11,668 nt of DNA from an uncultured Mesocricetibacter sp. (GTDB taxonomy: Bacteria > Pseudomonadota > Gammaproteobacteria > Enterobacterales > Pasteurellaceae). Made by a program: the position numbers and the translations under genes. Numbering within the stretch: position 1 is the first letter of the stretch; each line of letters starts with the position of its first letter. Location: NCBI GenBank assembly GCA_905373425.1, contig CAJPST010000059.1, positions 1 through 11,668 on the forward strand, written 5' to 3'. This document shows positions 1-6,692 of the stretch, in pieces. The notes under the pieces were generated by a model, which worked only from the letters and a program-made list of their open reading frames with translations, was not told where the DNA came from and searched no databases.

Positions 1-142
1 CCAATTGCTTTAACGATTTTTGCTATTTGTATTTGCCTCTTTTAAGTTAATCTAAAATGGGTATGTAAAACGAACTTATAGTAAAGCTATTTTATCTGTT
101 TGTCTTGCTAAAAATCACAATATTTTGATCTAGCATGGGGTT

Positions 143-1777
143 TTAGCCTGATTTTTTCTGATTTTCCCTTGCCGCTTTAATAAACCCTGTAAATAACGGA
201 TGTCCATCACGTGGCGTAGAGGTAAATTCAGGGTGGAACTGACAAGCGATAAACCAAGGATGGTTCGGTACTTCGATAATTTCCACCAATTTTTTATCCG
301 CACTTAAGCCGGTGACTTTTAAACCCGCTTTTTCAATTTGTGGTAACAGATTGTTATTGACTTCATAACGGTGACGATGGCGTTCTTCAATAGTTTCCGC
401 ACCGTAAAGTTGACGGGCTAACGAACCTTCCATCAGATGACATTTTTGGGCTCCCAAGCGCATAGTGCCGCCGAGATCGGAATTATCATTGCGGGTTTCC
501 ACATTACCTTCCGCGTCTTGCCATTCGGTGATTAAGCCGATAACAGGTTGTTCACAAGTGCGGTTGAATTCTGAGGAGTTTGCTTTATTCATTCCTGCTA
601 CATTGCGCGCATATTCAATCAGCGCAATCTGCATTCCTAAACAAATACCTAAATAAGGGACGTTGTTTTCGCGTGCATACTGGGCGGTCAAAATTTTGCC
701 TTCTACTCCGCGATAGCCGAAACCGCCTGGGACTAAAATTCCATCCAATCCTTTTAAAATCTCAGTGCCTTTGGTTTCTACATCTTGCGAGTCAATATAT
801 TTGATATTAACACTTAGGCGATTTTTTAATCCACCATGTTTCAATGCTTCATTGACTGATTTATAGGCATCCGGCAGCTCGGTATATTTACCCACCATGC
901 CGATAGTGACTTCACCGGTCGGATTGGCTTCTTGATAAAGAACTTGTTCCCATTCGGACAGATCCGCTTCCGGGCATTCCAAATGAAAACGCTGACAAAT
1001 AAATTCGTCCAACCCTTGCGATTTTAATAATGCCGGAATTTGATAAATGGAATTAACATCTTTTAAGGAAATTACGGCTTTTTCAGGCACATTGCAGAAC
1101 AGTGCGATTTTTGCTCGTTCATTTGGCGGAATCATGCGATCGGAACGGCAAATAAGTACGTCCGGCTGAATTCCGATAGACAATAATTCTTTTACGGAAT
1201 GTTGTGTCGGTTTGGTTTTTACTTCACCGGCTGTTGGAATGTATGGTACTAGAGTTAAGTGCATGAAAAGTGTGCGTTCACGGCCAACTTGCACAGCGAG
1301 CTGACGCAAGGCTTCCAGAAACGGCAGAGATTCAATATCTCCAACCGTACCGCCTACTTCTATAATCGCCACATCATGTCCGGCCGATCCGTCAATCACA
1401 CGAGCTTTGATTTCGTTAGTAATGTGTGGAATCACCTGAATGGTGGCACCTAAATAATCACCACGGCGCTCTTTACGCAACACTTCGGAGTAGATTTTGC
1501 CGGTGGTAAAATTATTTCGCTTGGTCATTTTCGTGCGGATAAAGCGCTCGTAATGCCCCAAATCTAAGTCTGTTTCTGCTCCGTCTTGGGTTACAAACAC
1601 TTCACCGTGCTGGGTTGGACTCATCGTGCCGGGATCGACGTTAATATAAGGATCGAGCTTCATCATAGTGACGTTTAGCCCGCGCGCTTCTAAAATTGCT
1701 GCTAAAGATGCTGCAGCAATACCCTTACCTAAGGACGAAACCACCCCGCCCGTGACAAAAATATAATTGGTAGCCAT
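143..1777 (-). CDS. pyrG: CTP synthase (glutamine-hydrolysing)
   Basis: Cytosolic enzyme that makes CTP from UTP, ATP and glutamine, the last step of de novo pyrimidine nucleotide synthesis. The 544 aa product has the usual family length. The N-terminal amidoligase domain (about 1-265) opens with the P-loop-like SSLGKG (14-19) and carries the conserved LDPYINVDPGTMSP block (41-54). The C-terminal class I glutamine amidotransferase domain (about 290-540) shows the full triad: nucleophile Cys379 in LGICLGMQ, and His515 and Glu517 in FHPEF, the same numbers as in E. coli. The ATG has a modest AGG six bases upstream. A hairpin on the ygfZ side and a candidate promoter in the gap suggest a separate transcript. 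No convincing terminator is seen after the TAA stop. An exact USS lies inside the gene (556-564). Identification is secure. Confidence 0.98.
   Translation of the reverse strand: MATNYIFVTGGVVSSLGKGIAAASLAAILEARGLNVTMMKLDPYINVDPGTMSPTQHGEVFVTQDGAETDLDLGHYERFIRTKMTKRNNFTTGKIYSEVLRKERRGDYLGATIQVIPHITNEIKARVIDGSAGHDVAIIEVGGTVGDIESLPFLEALRQLAVQVGRERTLFMHLTLVPYIPTAGEVKTKPTQHSVKELLSIGIQPDVLICRSDRMIPPNERAKIALFCNVPEKAVISLKDVNSIYQIPALLKSQGLDEFICQRFHLECPEADLSEWEQVLYQEANPTGEVTIGMVGKYTELPDAYKSVNEALKHGGLKNRLSVNIKYIDSQDVETKGTEILKGLDGILVPGGFGYRGVEGKILTAQYARENNVPYLGICLGMQIALIEYARNVAGMNKANSSEFNRTCEQPVIGLITEWQDAEGNVETRNDNSDLGGTMRLGAQKCHLMEGSLARQLYGAETIEERHRHRYEVNNNLLPQIEKAGLKVTGLSADKKLVEIIEVPNHPWFIACQFHPEFTSTPRDGHPLFTGFIKAARENQKKSG
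556..564 (+). repeat. DNA uptake signal sequence inside pyrG
   Basis: Exact Hin-type USS core AAGTGCGGT. It lies antisense to pyrG, where its complement encodes Asn405-Arg406-Thr407 in the linker after the glutaminase nucleophile region. Pasteurellaceae competence machinery preferentially takes up DNA with this motif. Confidence 0.9.
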
Positions 1778-1825
1778 AGTGAACCTAAAAATAATGTTGA
1801 AATGAAAAAGTAGTGATAAATGAAT

Positions 1826-1855
1826 GTATCAAGACGGGAAGATAGTTTACAGCAA
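1826..1855 (-). promoter_or_regulatory. candidate pyrG promoter
   Basis: Read leftward: TTGCTG (-35, 1850-1855), an 18 bp spacer, then TGATAC (-10, 1826-1831). The match is moderate only. It lies between the ygfZ hairpin and the pyrG start, where an independent promoter would be needed, and leaves a leader of about 40 nt rich in T and poor in G. Confidence 0.35.
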
Positions 1856-1884
1856 AGGGGCAAAATTCTCAATCTTTAGATGAA

Positions 1885-1939
1885 AAAGTGCGGTTCAAAT
1901 TCTTACTGTTTTAAAATCCGTGGAAAATGACCGCACTTT
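1885..1939 (-). terminator. inverted USS pair, probable terminator of yicC-ygfZ
   Basis: Two exact USS cores face each other (1886-1894 plus strand, 1930-1938 minus strand), giving a 10 bp stem AAAGTGCGGT / ACCGCACTTT with a 35 nt loop. Reading leftward, the second arm ends in CACTTTTT, so there is a short U-tract. It starts five bases after the ygfZ stop. The long loop makes it weaker than the other USS terminators here. Confidence 0.55.
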
Positions 1940-1943
1940 GAAT

Positions 1944-2780
1944 TTATTTATCTTCTAAGCTATAAGGTAATGGGCAAATTTCAAGTGCTGCACCATTCTC
2001 GGGTAAGCGAAATTTAACGTTGCTTTCAAGTTGATTATTCATTACTGCTTGGAGCCATAATTCACCGTTAACATTAACTGCATTCAGGATTACACCGGTT
2101 TTACGCCAACCGTTTTCAAGTTGCATTTCCAGTTCTGAGCCGATTTCCACCGTCCCATCGTTTTGGGTTTTCAACGTATACATTGCTCGTTTATTGGCGC
2201 CACGATATTTAGCTCGCGCAACCGTCTCTTGTCCTATATAACAACCTTTATGGAAAGAAATCGCGTGTTCCAAGCATTGTAGGTTGAGTGCCTGTGGGAT
2301 AAATTCATGCTGCATTTTATTGGTTAAAATTGGATAGCCGGCTTGAATGTCGGCAAGATCCCAAATGGTAAAGTCAGCATTAAAATCTACCGCACTTTGC
2401 GGATTAATAAGCAGATATCGGTCATCTAATTTGAGTTGAATCTGGGCCGAGATGTTGGTATTTTCTCCGATTATGCCGATAACTTGCGTATCAATATGGG
2501 AAAATGTGATTTTGGAAAATACGGCATATTTTTTAAGTTGTTCCAGAGCCTCCGGCAGTAAATCGACTCTGATGAGCAGATAAAATTGTTCGGTGGATAA
2601 ACGGATTAAGCGAAAAATCGAACTTACTTTTCCTTTTGGATCACAGTGTGCGGTAATGGTTGATTGACCTATTTCTAATTTGCTTACATCGCATGTCAGC
2701 TGCCCTTGTAAATATTTTTCTACCTCCGCTCCACTAGCCTCTATGATACGGTATTGTTTCAGGTTAATAATGTCCGCCAT
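1944..2780 (-). CDS. ygfZ: tRNA-modifying / Fe-S cluster assembly factor YgfZ
   Basis: Folate-binding protein of the GcvT-like (aminomethyltransferase-related) fold. It is known from E. coli to support assembly or repair of certain Fe-S enzymes, including the tRNA methylthiotransferase MiaB. The signature KGCYIGQE (178-185) with the essential Cys180 is intact, followed by the conserved basic stretch VARAKYRG (187-194). At 278 aa it is shorter than E. coli YgfZ (about 326 aa); the missing length is spread over the protein and no frameshift is visible. The ATG is supported by AAGGA at 2788-2792, seven bases upstream. It follows yicC by 19 bp on the same strand, so the two are probably cotranscribed. 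A USS at 2389-2397 encodes Ser129-Ala130-Val131. Family identification is secure; the exact biochemical role is less settled. Confidence 0.93.
   Translation of the reverse strand: MADIINLKQYRIIEASGAEVEKYLQGQLTCDVSKLEIGQSTITAHCDPKGKVSSIFRLIRLSTEQFYLLIRVDLLPEALEQLKKYAVFSKITFSHIDTQVIGIIGENTNISAQIQLKLDDRYLLINPQSAVDFNADFTIWDLADIQAGYPILTNKMQHEFIPQALNLQCLEHAISFHKGCYIGQETVARAKYRGANKRAMYTLKTQNDGTVEIGSELEMQLENGWRKTGVILNAVNVNGELWLQAVMNNQLESNVKFRLPENGAALEICPLPYSLEDK
2389..2397 (-). repeat. DNA uptake signal sequence inside ygfZ
   Basis: Exact USS core, ACCGCACTT on the plus strand. In the ygfZ frame it is read (A)AGT GCG GT(A), giving Ser-Ala-Val after Gln128. Confidence 0.9.
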
Positions 2781-2799
2781 ACTACTTTCCTTTTTAAAC

Positions 2800-3663
2800 T
2801 TACTCTAAGTTCTGAATTTGTTCGCGCATTTGTTCAATCAATACTTTTAGCTCTACGGCTGAAGCCGTAACATCGGCATTGATGGATTTTGATGCTAGAG
2901 TGTTGGATTCGCGATTTAGCTCTTGCATCATGAAATCCAGTTTTCGCCCTATCGCTCCGCCTTTTTTCAAAATAGATGAAGTTTCTTTAACGTGCATTTG
3001 TAAGCGATCTAATTCTTCAGCCACATCAATACGTTGAGCCAATAACACCATTTCTTGCTCAAGGCGTTGCGGATCTGCCTGAAGCTGAATTTCTTCAAAA
3101 CGTTGTTGTAAACGCTCACGCTGCCATTGCAAAATCTCCGGCATTTTTGACCGCACTTTTTCCGCTTCAAGAGTAATGGAGTCAAGGCGTTGTTGAATAA
3201 TGGCTTGTAGTTTTTCGCCTTCTCGTGCGCGCATGGCGATAAATTCGATTAATAATTCATCAAAAGCAGTCAGTAAATCCTGGCTGATCATATCTAAATC
3301 TTGTTCCGGTATTTCTACCACGCCCGGATAACGCAACACATCGTTCAGGTTAATTTCTCCTTCACCGGCTTGTTGTTTTAGCCATTGCAGAGATTGGATC
3401 ACCTGCTGCGCCAGTTCTTCATTAAGAGACAGTTTGGAGATATTTTGTTGCTTATTGTCAATACGCAGGGTGCATTCAATTTTACCGCGGGTTAGGTTCT
3501 GGCGTAATTTTTCACGTAATGTGTTTTCCAAGCTGCGAAATTGCTCGGGTAAACGGAGAAAATTTTCTAGATAACGTTGATTAACCGAACGGATTTCCCA
3601 TACCGCATCGCCCCAGTCTTTCTTAATTTCAAGTCGCGCAAAGGCAGTCATACTGTAAATCAT
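2800..3663 (-). CDS. yicC: YicC-family endoribonuclease
   Basis: Full-length YicC/YloC family protein (287 aa, the same as E. coli YicC). It has the invariant start MIYSMTAFAR, the RSVNQRYLE block (25-33) of the N-terminal domain, and the C-terminal DUF1732 part with LLAQRIDVAEELDRL (207-221) and MMQELNRESNTLASKS (245-260). The middle (about 145-200) is helical and charged, probably coiled. Family members are reported as endoribonucleases, and in E. coli YicC is linked to small-RNA decay with PNPase; in this organism the role is inferred. It is divergent from rph, as in E. coli, so two RNA-metabolism genes share a control region. TCCT at 3671-3674 is the complement of its AGGA ribosome site. 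A USS at 3150-3158 encodes Lys169-Val170-Arg171-Ser172. It leads the yicC-ygfZ unit. Confidence 0.96.
   Translation of the reverse strand: MIYSMTAFARLEIKKDWGDAVWEIRSVNQRYLENFLRLPEQFRSLENTLREKLRQNLTRGKIECTLRIDNKQQNISKLSLNEELAQQVIQSLQWLKQQAGEGEINLNDVLRYPGVVEIPEQDLDMISQDLLTAFDELLIEFIAMRAREGEKLQAIIQQRLDSITLEAEKVRSKMPEILQWQRERLQQRFEEIQLQADPQRLEQEMVLLAQRIDVAEELDRLQMHVKETSSILKKGGAIGRKLDFMMQELNRESNTLASKSINADVTASAVELKVLIEQMREQIQNLE
3150..3158 (-). repeat. DNA uptake signal sequence inside yicC
   Basis: Exact USS core. In the yicC frame it is read as AAG/GTG/CGG/T-type codons giving Lys-Val-Arg-Ser, residues that from memory are also present in E. coli YicC, so here the motif fits a conserved site. 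Confidence 0.9.
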
Positions 3664-3697
3664 TGTGTATTCCTAATATAAAAATCAGTTTATTCAC

Positions 3698-3726
3698 ATT
3701 GTACTGTTAAATTTCGTTTCTGTCAG
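3698..3726 (-). promoter_or_regulatory. yicC-ygfZ promoter
   Basis: Read leftward: CTGACA (-35, 3721-3726), exactly 17 bp, then TACAAT (-10, 3698-3703). Each box matches the sigma-70 consensus at 5 of 6 positions, the best promoter match I found in the window. The transcript would start near 3691, leaving a leader of about 28 nt. Confidence 0.7.
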
Positions 3727-3748
3727 TTTGCGTGTTAAAATATATACA
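3720..3748 (+). promoter_or_regulatory. candidate rph-pyrE promoter
   Basis: Read rightward: CTGTCA (-35, 3720-3725), 17 bp, then TATACA (-10, 3743-3748), each 4 of 6 to consensus. Its -35 overlaps that of yicC almost completely. An alternative is TTCGTT (3713-3718), 17 bp, then TAAAAT (3736-3741). Either would leave a short leader before AAGGA (3766-3770) and the ATG at 3778. Confidence 0.4.
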
Positions 3749-3777
3749 CTTTTTTACAAGGAAATAAGGAATATATA

Positions 3778-4494
3778 ATGCGTCCGAACGAACGGGCGGT
3801 GAATCAACCGCGTCCGATTAAAATTACCCGCCACTATACTAAGCACGCCGAAGGTTCGGTCTTGGTGGAATTTGGTGAGACCAAAGTGATTTGCACGGCA
3901 ACTGTAGAAGATAGTGTGCCACGTTTTTTGAAAGGGCAGGAGCAGGGATGGGTAACGGCGGAATACGGAATGTTGCCACGTTCGACTCACAGTCGCATGC
4001 AACGCGAAGCAGCAAAAGGTAAACAAGTTGGGCGAACCATGGAAATTCAACGTTTAATTGCTCGCTCTTTGCGTGCGATGATTGATCTGAAAGCGTTGGG
4101 AGAACGTTCGATTACCTTGGATTGTGATGTTATTCAGGCAGATGGTGGTACGCGAACAGCATCTATTACCGGTGCCTGCGTGGCATTAATTGATGCGGTT
4201 AACGGGTTGATTGCTGAAGGTACATTGAAAACCAATCCGATTAAAGGATTAGTGGCGGCAATTTCCGTTGGTATTGTTGAGGGTGAAGCCGTATGTGATT
4301 TGGAGTATGTAGAAGATTCCGTGGCTGAAACCGATATGAATGTAGTTATGCTGGAAGACGGTAGAATGATTGAAGTGCAAGGCACAGCGGAGGGCGAGGC
4401 ATTCAGTCATGAAGAGTTATTAAAATTGCTGGATTTAGCAAAGCAGGGCTGTGATGCTATTTTCGAGGCGCAGCGTAAAGCATTGGCACAATAA
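3778..4494 (+). CDS. rph: ribonuclease PH
   Basis: Phosphorolytic 3'-to-5' exoribonuclease that trims tRNA precursor 3' ends and helps degrade structured RNA. It works as a ring-shaped hexamer in the cytosol. The 238 aa product is full length for the family. Visible hallmarks are PRSTHSRMQREAAKGKQVGRT (68-88) with Arg86, the phosphate-binding GGTRT (123-127), and the acidic DLEYVEDSVAETDMNVV stretch (174-190) with Asp180 and Asp186 as metal-ligand candidates. The frame is intact to the end, unlike E. coli K-12 MG1655, whose rph carries a frameshift that also lowers pyrE expression. AAGGA seven bases before the ATG fixes the start. pyrE follows after 18 bp, so cotranscription is very likely. 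Identification is secure. Confidence 0.98.
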   Translation: MRPNERAVNQPRPIKITRHYTKHAEGSVLVEFGETKVICTATVEDSVPRFLKGQEQGWVTAEYGMLPRSTHSRMQREAAKGKQVGRTMEIQRLIARSLRAMIDLKALGERSITLDCDVIQADGGTRTASITGACVALIDAVNGLIAEGTLKTNPIKGLVAAISVGIVEGEAVCDLEYVEDSVAETDMNVVMLEDGRMIEVQGTAEGEAFSHEELLKLLDLAKQGCDAIFEAQRKALAQ

Positions 4495-4503
4495 AAGAGC
4501 GGT
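4495..4503 (+). promoter_or_regulatory. rph-pyrE junction: weak ribosome site overlapping a degenerate USS
   Basis: The 18 bp between the rph stop and the pyrE ATG contain AAGAGCGGT, one mismatch from the USS core. There is no good AGGAGG; only GAG (4497-4499) or GGTG (4501-4504, eight bases from the ATG) could serve. The gap is too short for the leader and attenuator hairpins that sit between rph and pyrE in E. coli. Confidence 0.5.
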
Positions 4504-4512
4504 GAATTTTTT

Positions 4513-5154
4513 ATGCAAAATTATAAAACCGAATTTATTCGCTTTGCCCTTAGCCGTAACGTATTGCGCTTCGGTGAGTTTACGTTAAAATCCGGACGTG
4601 TGAGTCCGTATTTTTTTAATGCGGGCTTATTTAATACAGGTGCGGATTTGGCACGCTTGGGAGAGTTTTATGCAACGGCTCTTCAAGCTCAAAAATTGGA
4701 TTATGATGTTATTTTCGGCCCTGCATATAAAGGTATTCCCATCGGTACTGCGGTATCTATTGCGTTGTTTAATCGCTTCGGAGTCGATAAGCCGGTGTGT
4801 TTTAATCGTAAAGAAGCCAAAGATCACGGTGAAGGTGGTAATTTAATTGGTTCGCCATTGCAAGGTAAAGTATTGCTGGTGGATGATGTTATTACAGCCG
4901 GGACGGCGATTCGTGAAGCAATGGAACTAATTTCTGCCAATCAAGCGGAATTAAGTGCCGTTTTAATTGCATTAAACCGTAAAGAACGTGGTAAAGGAGA
5001 GCTTTCTGCCATTCAAGAAGTAGAGCGAGATTATCAATGCGAGGTTCTGTCGATTATTGATTTAGATGATTTGATGGATTTTATTGCGCAGGACGACAAA
5101 TACCGTCTTTATCTGCCCGTTATGCAGGAATATCGCCAAAAATACGGCGTGTAA
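4513..5154 (+). CDS. pyrE: orotate phosphoribosyltransferase
   Basis: Joins orotate to PRPP to give orotidine 5'-phosphate, the fifth step of UMP synthesis; a cytosolic dimer. The 213 aa product matches the E. coli length. The PRPP-binding signature LLVDDVITAGTA (121-132), the FGPAYKGIP loop (68-76), and the flexible catalytic loop KEAKDHGEGG (100-109) with Lys103 and His105 are all present. An early FTLKSGRVSPYF block (23-34) supports the start. Its ribosome site is weak, so it may depend on translation through rph. It ends before a strong two-sided terminator shared with metJ. Because no attenuator fits upstream, UTP-sensitive control of the E. coli type appears absent or is placed elsewhere. 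Confidence 0.98.
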   Translation: MQNYKTEFIRFALSRNVLRFGEFTLKSGRVSPYFFNAGLFNTGADLARLGEFYATALQAQKLDYDVIFGPAYKGIPIGTAVSIALFNRFGVDKPVCFNRKEAKDHGEGGNLIGSPLQGKVLLVDDVITAGTAIREAMELISANQAELSAVLIALNRKERGKGELSAIQEVERDYQCEVLSIIDLDDLMDFIAQDDKYRLYLPVMQEYRQKYGV

Positions 5155-5193
5155 AATTTGGTAGATGTCGTAAAAGAATAGCGTACATAATGG

Positions 5194-5241
5194 AAAAAAG
5201 TGCGGTTAAAAAAACTTCTTATTTTTAAACCGCACTTTTTT
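5194..5241. terminator. bidirectional terminator between pyrE and metJ (inverted USS pair)
   Basis: Two exact USS cores (5198-5206 plus strand, 5229-5237 minus strand) form a 14 bp perfect stem AAAAAAGTGCGGTT / AACCGCACTTTTTT, extendable by five A-U pairs past one bulge. Rightward the hairpin ends in T6 (5236-5241) for pyrE; leftward it ends in T6 (complement of 5194-5199) for metJ. This is the clearest terminator in the window. Confidence 0.9.
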
Positions 5242-5249
5242 GTAACTTT

Positions 5250-5567
5250 TTAATATTCCCATTCATCGGGATTAATGCCTAATTCACGCATAATTAACTT
5301 GGCTTCCTCCGGAATTTCATCACTGCGTTCCTTCAATAAATCTTTATCTGTCGGTAACGGTTGTCCGGTAAAGGCATGCAAAAAAGCCTCACATAGTAAT
5401 TCGCTGTTGGTCGCGTGGCGCAGATTGGCAATTTGGCGACGAGTGCGTTCATTGGTAAGTATTTCCAATACTTTAAGTGGAACGGAAACGGTGATTTTTT
5501 TTATTTGTTCACTTTTTTTACCGTGTTCTGCGTAAGGGCTGATGTATTTGCCGTTCCAATTTGCCAT
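5250..5567 (-). CDS. metJ: methionine repressor MetJ
   Basis: Ribbon-helix-helix transcription repressor that binds met-box operators with S-adenosylmethionine as corepressor and shuts down methionine biosynthesis and uptake genes. The 105 aa product equals the E. coli length and is nearly the same protein throughout. The DNA-contacting beta strand KKITVSVP (23-30) includes Lys23 and Thr25, and the block RTRRQIANLRHATNSELLCEAF (41-62) forms the helical core and corepressor site. The TAA stop lies nine bases from the shared terminator. AGGA six bases upstream supports the ATG. No clear AGACGTCT-type met box was found in its upstream gap, so local autoregulation is not evident. It is a single-gene unit, with no methionine gene beside it in this window. 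Confidence 0.98.
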   Translation of the reverse strand: MANWNGKYISPYAEHGKKSEQIKKITVSVPLKVLEILTNERTRRQIANLRHATNSELLCEAFLHAFTGQPLPTDKDLLKERSDEIPEEAKLIMRELGINPDEWEY

Positions 5568-5603
5568 ATTATGTCCTAATCAATAACCTTAATTTTTTCC
5601 CGT

Positions 5604-5631
5604 ATTTTATCAAAAGTCATAAAAATAACAA
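5604..5631 (-). promoter_or_regulatory. candidate metJ promoter overlapping the galU terminator
   Basis: Read leftward: TTGTTA (-35, 5626-5631, 4 of 6), 16 bp, then TAAAAT (-10, 5604-5609, 5 of 6). The expected start is near 5597, about 30 nt before the ATG. The -35 lies in the downstream arm of the galU terminator hairpin and its spacer contains the U-tract. Confidence 0.5.
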
Positions 5632-5659
5632 TCCGATGCGTTAAACATTCGGATTGTTA
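5626..5659 (-). terminator. galU terminator
   Basis: The perfect 11 bp stem TAACAATCCGA / TCGGATTGTTA (5626-5636 with 5649-5659) gains two more pairs past one bulge, leaving a 7 nt loop. Reading leftward, the stem is followed directly by TTTTT (complement of 5621-5625). Unlike the other terminators it contains no USS. Confidence 0.75.
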
Positions 5660-5667
5660 GTAGAAAT

Positions 5668-5700
5668 CTTATCTTTCTAAAAAAAAATCAGATAGATAAG
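5668..5700 (-). other. AT-rich inverted repeat just after galU
   Basis: CTTATCTTTCT pairs with AGATAGATAAG with one mismatch in 11; the 11 nt loop is mostly A on the plus strand (U9 in the leftward transcript). It lies 15 bp after the galU stop, ahead of the main terminator. It may act as a first weak stop or protect the 3' end; no function can be assigned. Confidence 0.35.
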
Positions 5701-5715
5701 GAGAGCTGAAAGTTA

Positions 5716-6603
5716 TTAAAGTGATTTTACTAATTTTTTCAGATAATCTTTAAATGGCCCACCTAATTTTGGATGTTGTAGACCGTATTCGACAAAGGCC
5801 TGCATATAGCCGATTTTATCTCCGCAATCAAAAGATTGTCCTGTCATATGGAAAGCGTCGACGTTTTCTTTTTCTATTAGCATATCAATTGCATCAGTCA
5901 ATTGAATTTCATCACCTACGCCGACAGGAGTTTTTTCCAATAAATCCCAGATTCTTGCAGAAAACACATAACGCCCGACTACAGCCAAATTGGATGGTGC
6001 TTCTTCATGGTTTGGTTTTTCGACAATACTGTTAATTTTAGCACTTTGACCGCCTTTTAACTCTATTTCGCCACAGTCGGCAATACCGTAATTGCTAACG
6101 TCTTTTTTATCAACAGGAGCAACCATAATTTGGCTGGTATTGGTTTCTTTAAAGCGTTTAATCATTGCTGCCAGATTTTCTTTTCTCTGATTTGCACTGA
6201 AATCCGCTAACAGTACATCGGGCAATACCACGGCAAAAGGTTCATTACCGACTACCGGGCGACCGCATAATACAGCATGTCCCAGTCCTTTTGCGTTCCC
6301 TTGGCGGACGTGCATAATAGTGACATTTCGGGGACAAATAGAGCGTACTTCTTCCAAGAGTTGGCGTTTTACCCGTTTTTCCAGCATCGTTTCTAATTCA
6401 AATGAGGTGTCAAAGTGGTTTTCAATAGCATTTTTGGAAGAATGGGTGACCAACACAATTTCTTTTATGCCTGCGGCAATACATTCATTAACCACATATT
6501 GAATTAAGGGTTTATCGACCAAAGTCAACATTTCCTTTGGAATCGCTTTGGTGGCAGGTAACATACGGGTGCCAAGGCCGGCTACAGGGATAATAACTTT
6601 CAT
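5716..6603 (-). CDS. galU: UTP-glucose-1-phosphate uridylyltransferase
   Basis: Makes UDP-glucose from UTP and glucose 1-phosphate in the cytosol, the donor for lipooligosaccharide and other surface glycans and for galactose interconversion. The 295 aa product is close to E. coli GalU (302 aa). It has the nucleotidyltransferase signature GLGTRMLPATKAIPKEML (9-26), LPDVLL with the metal-binding Asp129, VEKP with Lys196, and GVGDEIQLTDAI (228-239). AAGGA ahead of ATAA supports the ATG. The gene follows manB, but the manB hairpin ends only about 20 bp from this start, leaving no obvious room for a separate promoter. It is probably expressed by read-through from the csrA-manB side. Identification is secure. 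Confidence 0.97.
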   Translation of the reverse strand: MKVIIPVAGLGTRMLPATKAIPKEMLTLVDKPLIQYVVNECIAAGIKEIVLVTHSSKNAIENHFDTSFELETMLEKRVKRQLLEEVRSICPRNVTIMHVRQGNAKGLGHAVLCGRPVVGNEPFAVVLPDVLLADFSANQRKENLAAMIKRFKETNTSQIMVAPVDKKDVSNYGIADCGEIELKGGQSAKINSIVEKPNHEEAPSNLAVVGRYVFSARIWDLLEKTPVGVGDEIQLTDAIDMLIEKENVDAFHMTGQSFDCGDKIGYMQAFVEYGLQHPKLGGPFKDYLKKLVKSL

Positions 6604-6625
6604 TTATTTTCCTTCATTTTCCTTC

Positions 6626-6678
6626 AAAAATTGACCGCACTTTATCATTTGAGGTAGAACAAAGTGCGGTTGATTTTT
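6626..6678 (-). terminator. inverted USS hairpin between manB and galU (terminator or attenuator)
   Basis: Two exact USS cores (6634-6642 minus strand, 6662-6670 plus strand) lie in an 18 bp stem, AAAAATTGACCGCACTTT with AAAGTGCGGTTGATTTTT. The plus-strand text gives two G-T oppositions (they become C-A in the leftward RNA, so the outer A/U pairs are separated by a small internal loop there). The loop is 17 nt. Leftward the core arm is followed by CAATTTTT, a U5 tract. It would end manB transcripts wholly or partly before galU. Confidence 0.65.
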
Positions 6679-6692
6679 ACGATTTTTTGCAA

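Noticed and set aside
1..142. Gene, RNA or terminator downstream of pyrG
   Set aside because: AT-rich with only weak 4 bp inverted repeats around the ATCA/TGAT bases near 115-130 and no open frame of note. It may be the leader of a gene beyond the window (pyrG is often followed by eno), but nothing here shows it.
297..305. Extra near-USS TCCGCACTT in pyrG
   Set aside because: One mismatch from the core, inside coding sequence; not counted as a functional uptake signal.
3754..4050. 98-codon minus-strand open frame overlapping rph and its promoter region
   Set aside because: Opposite the strongly conserved RNase PH N-terminus; its residues look like random antisense translation.
5568..5625. 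MetJ operator (met boxes) upstream of metJ
   Set aside because: No tandem AGACGTCT-like octamers could be found in the gap, so autoregulation is not claimed.
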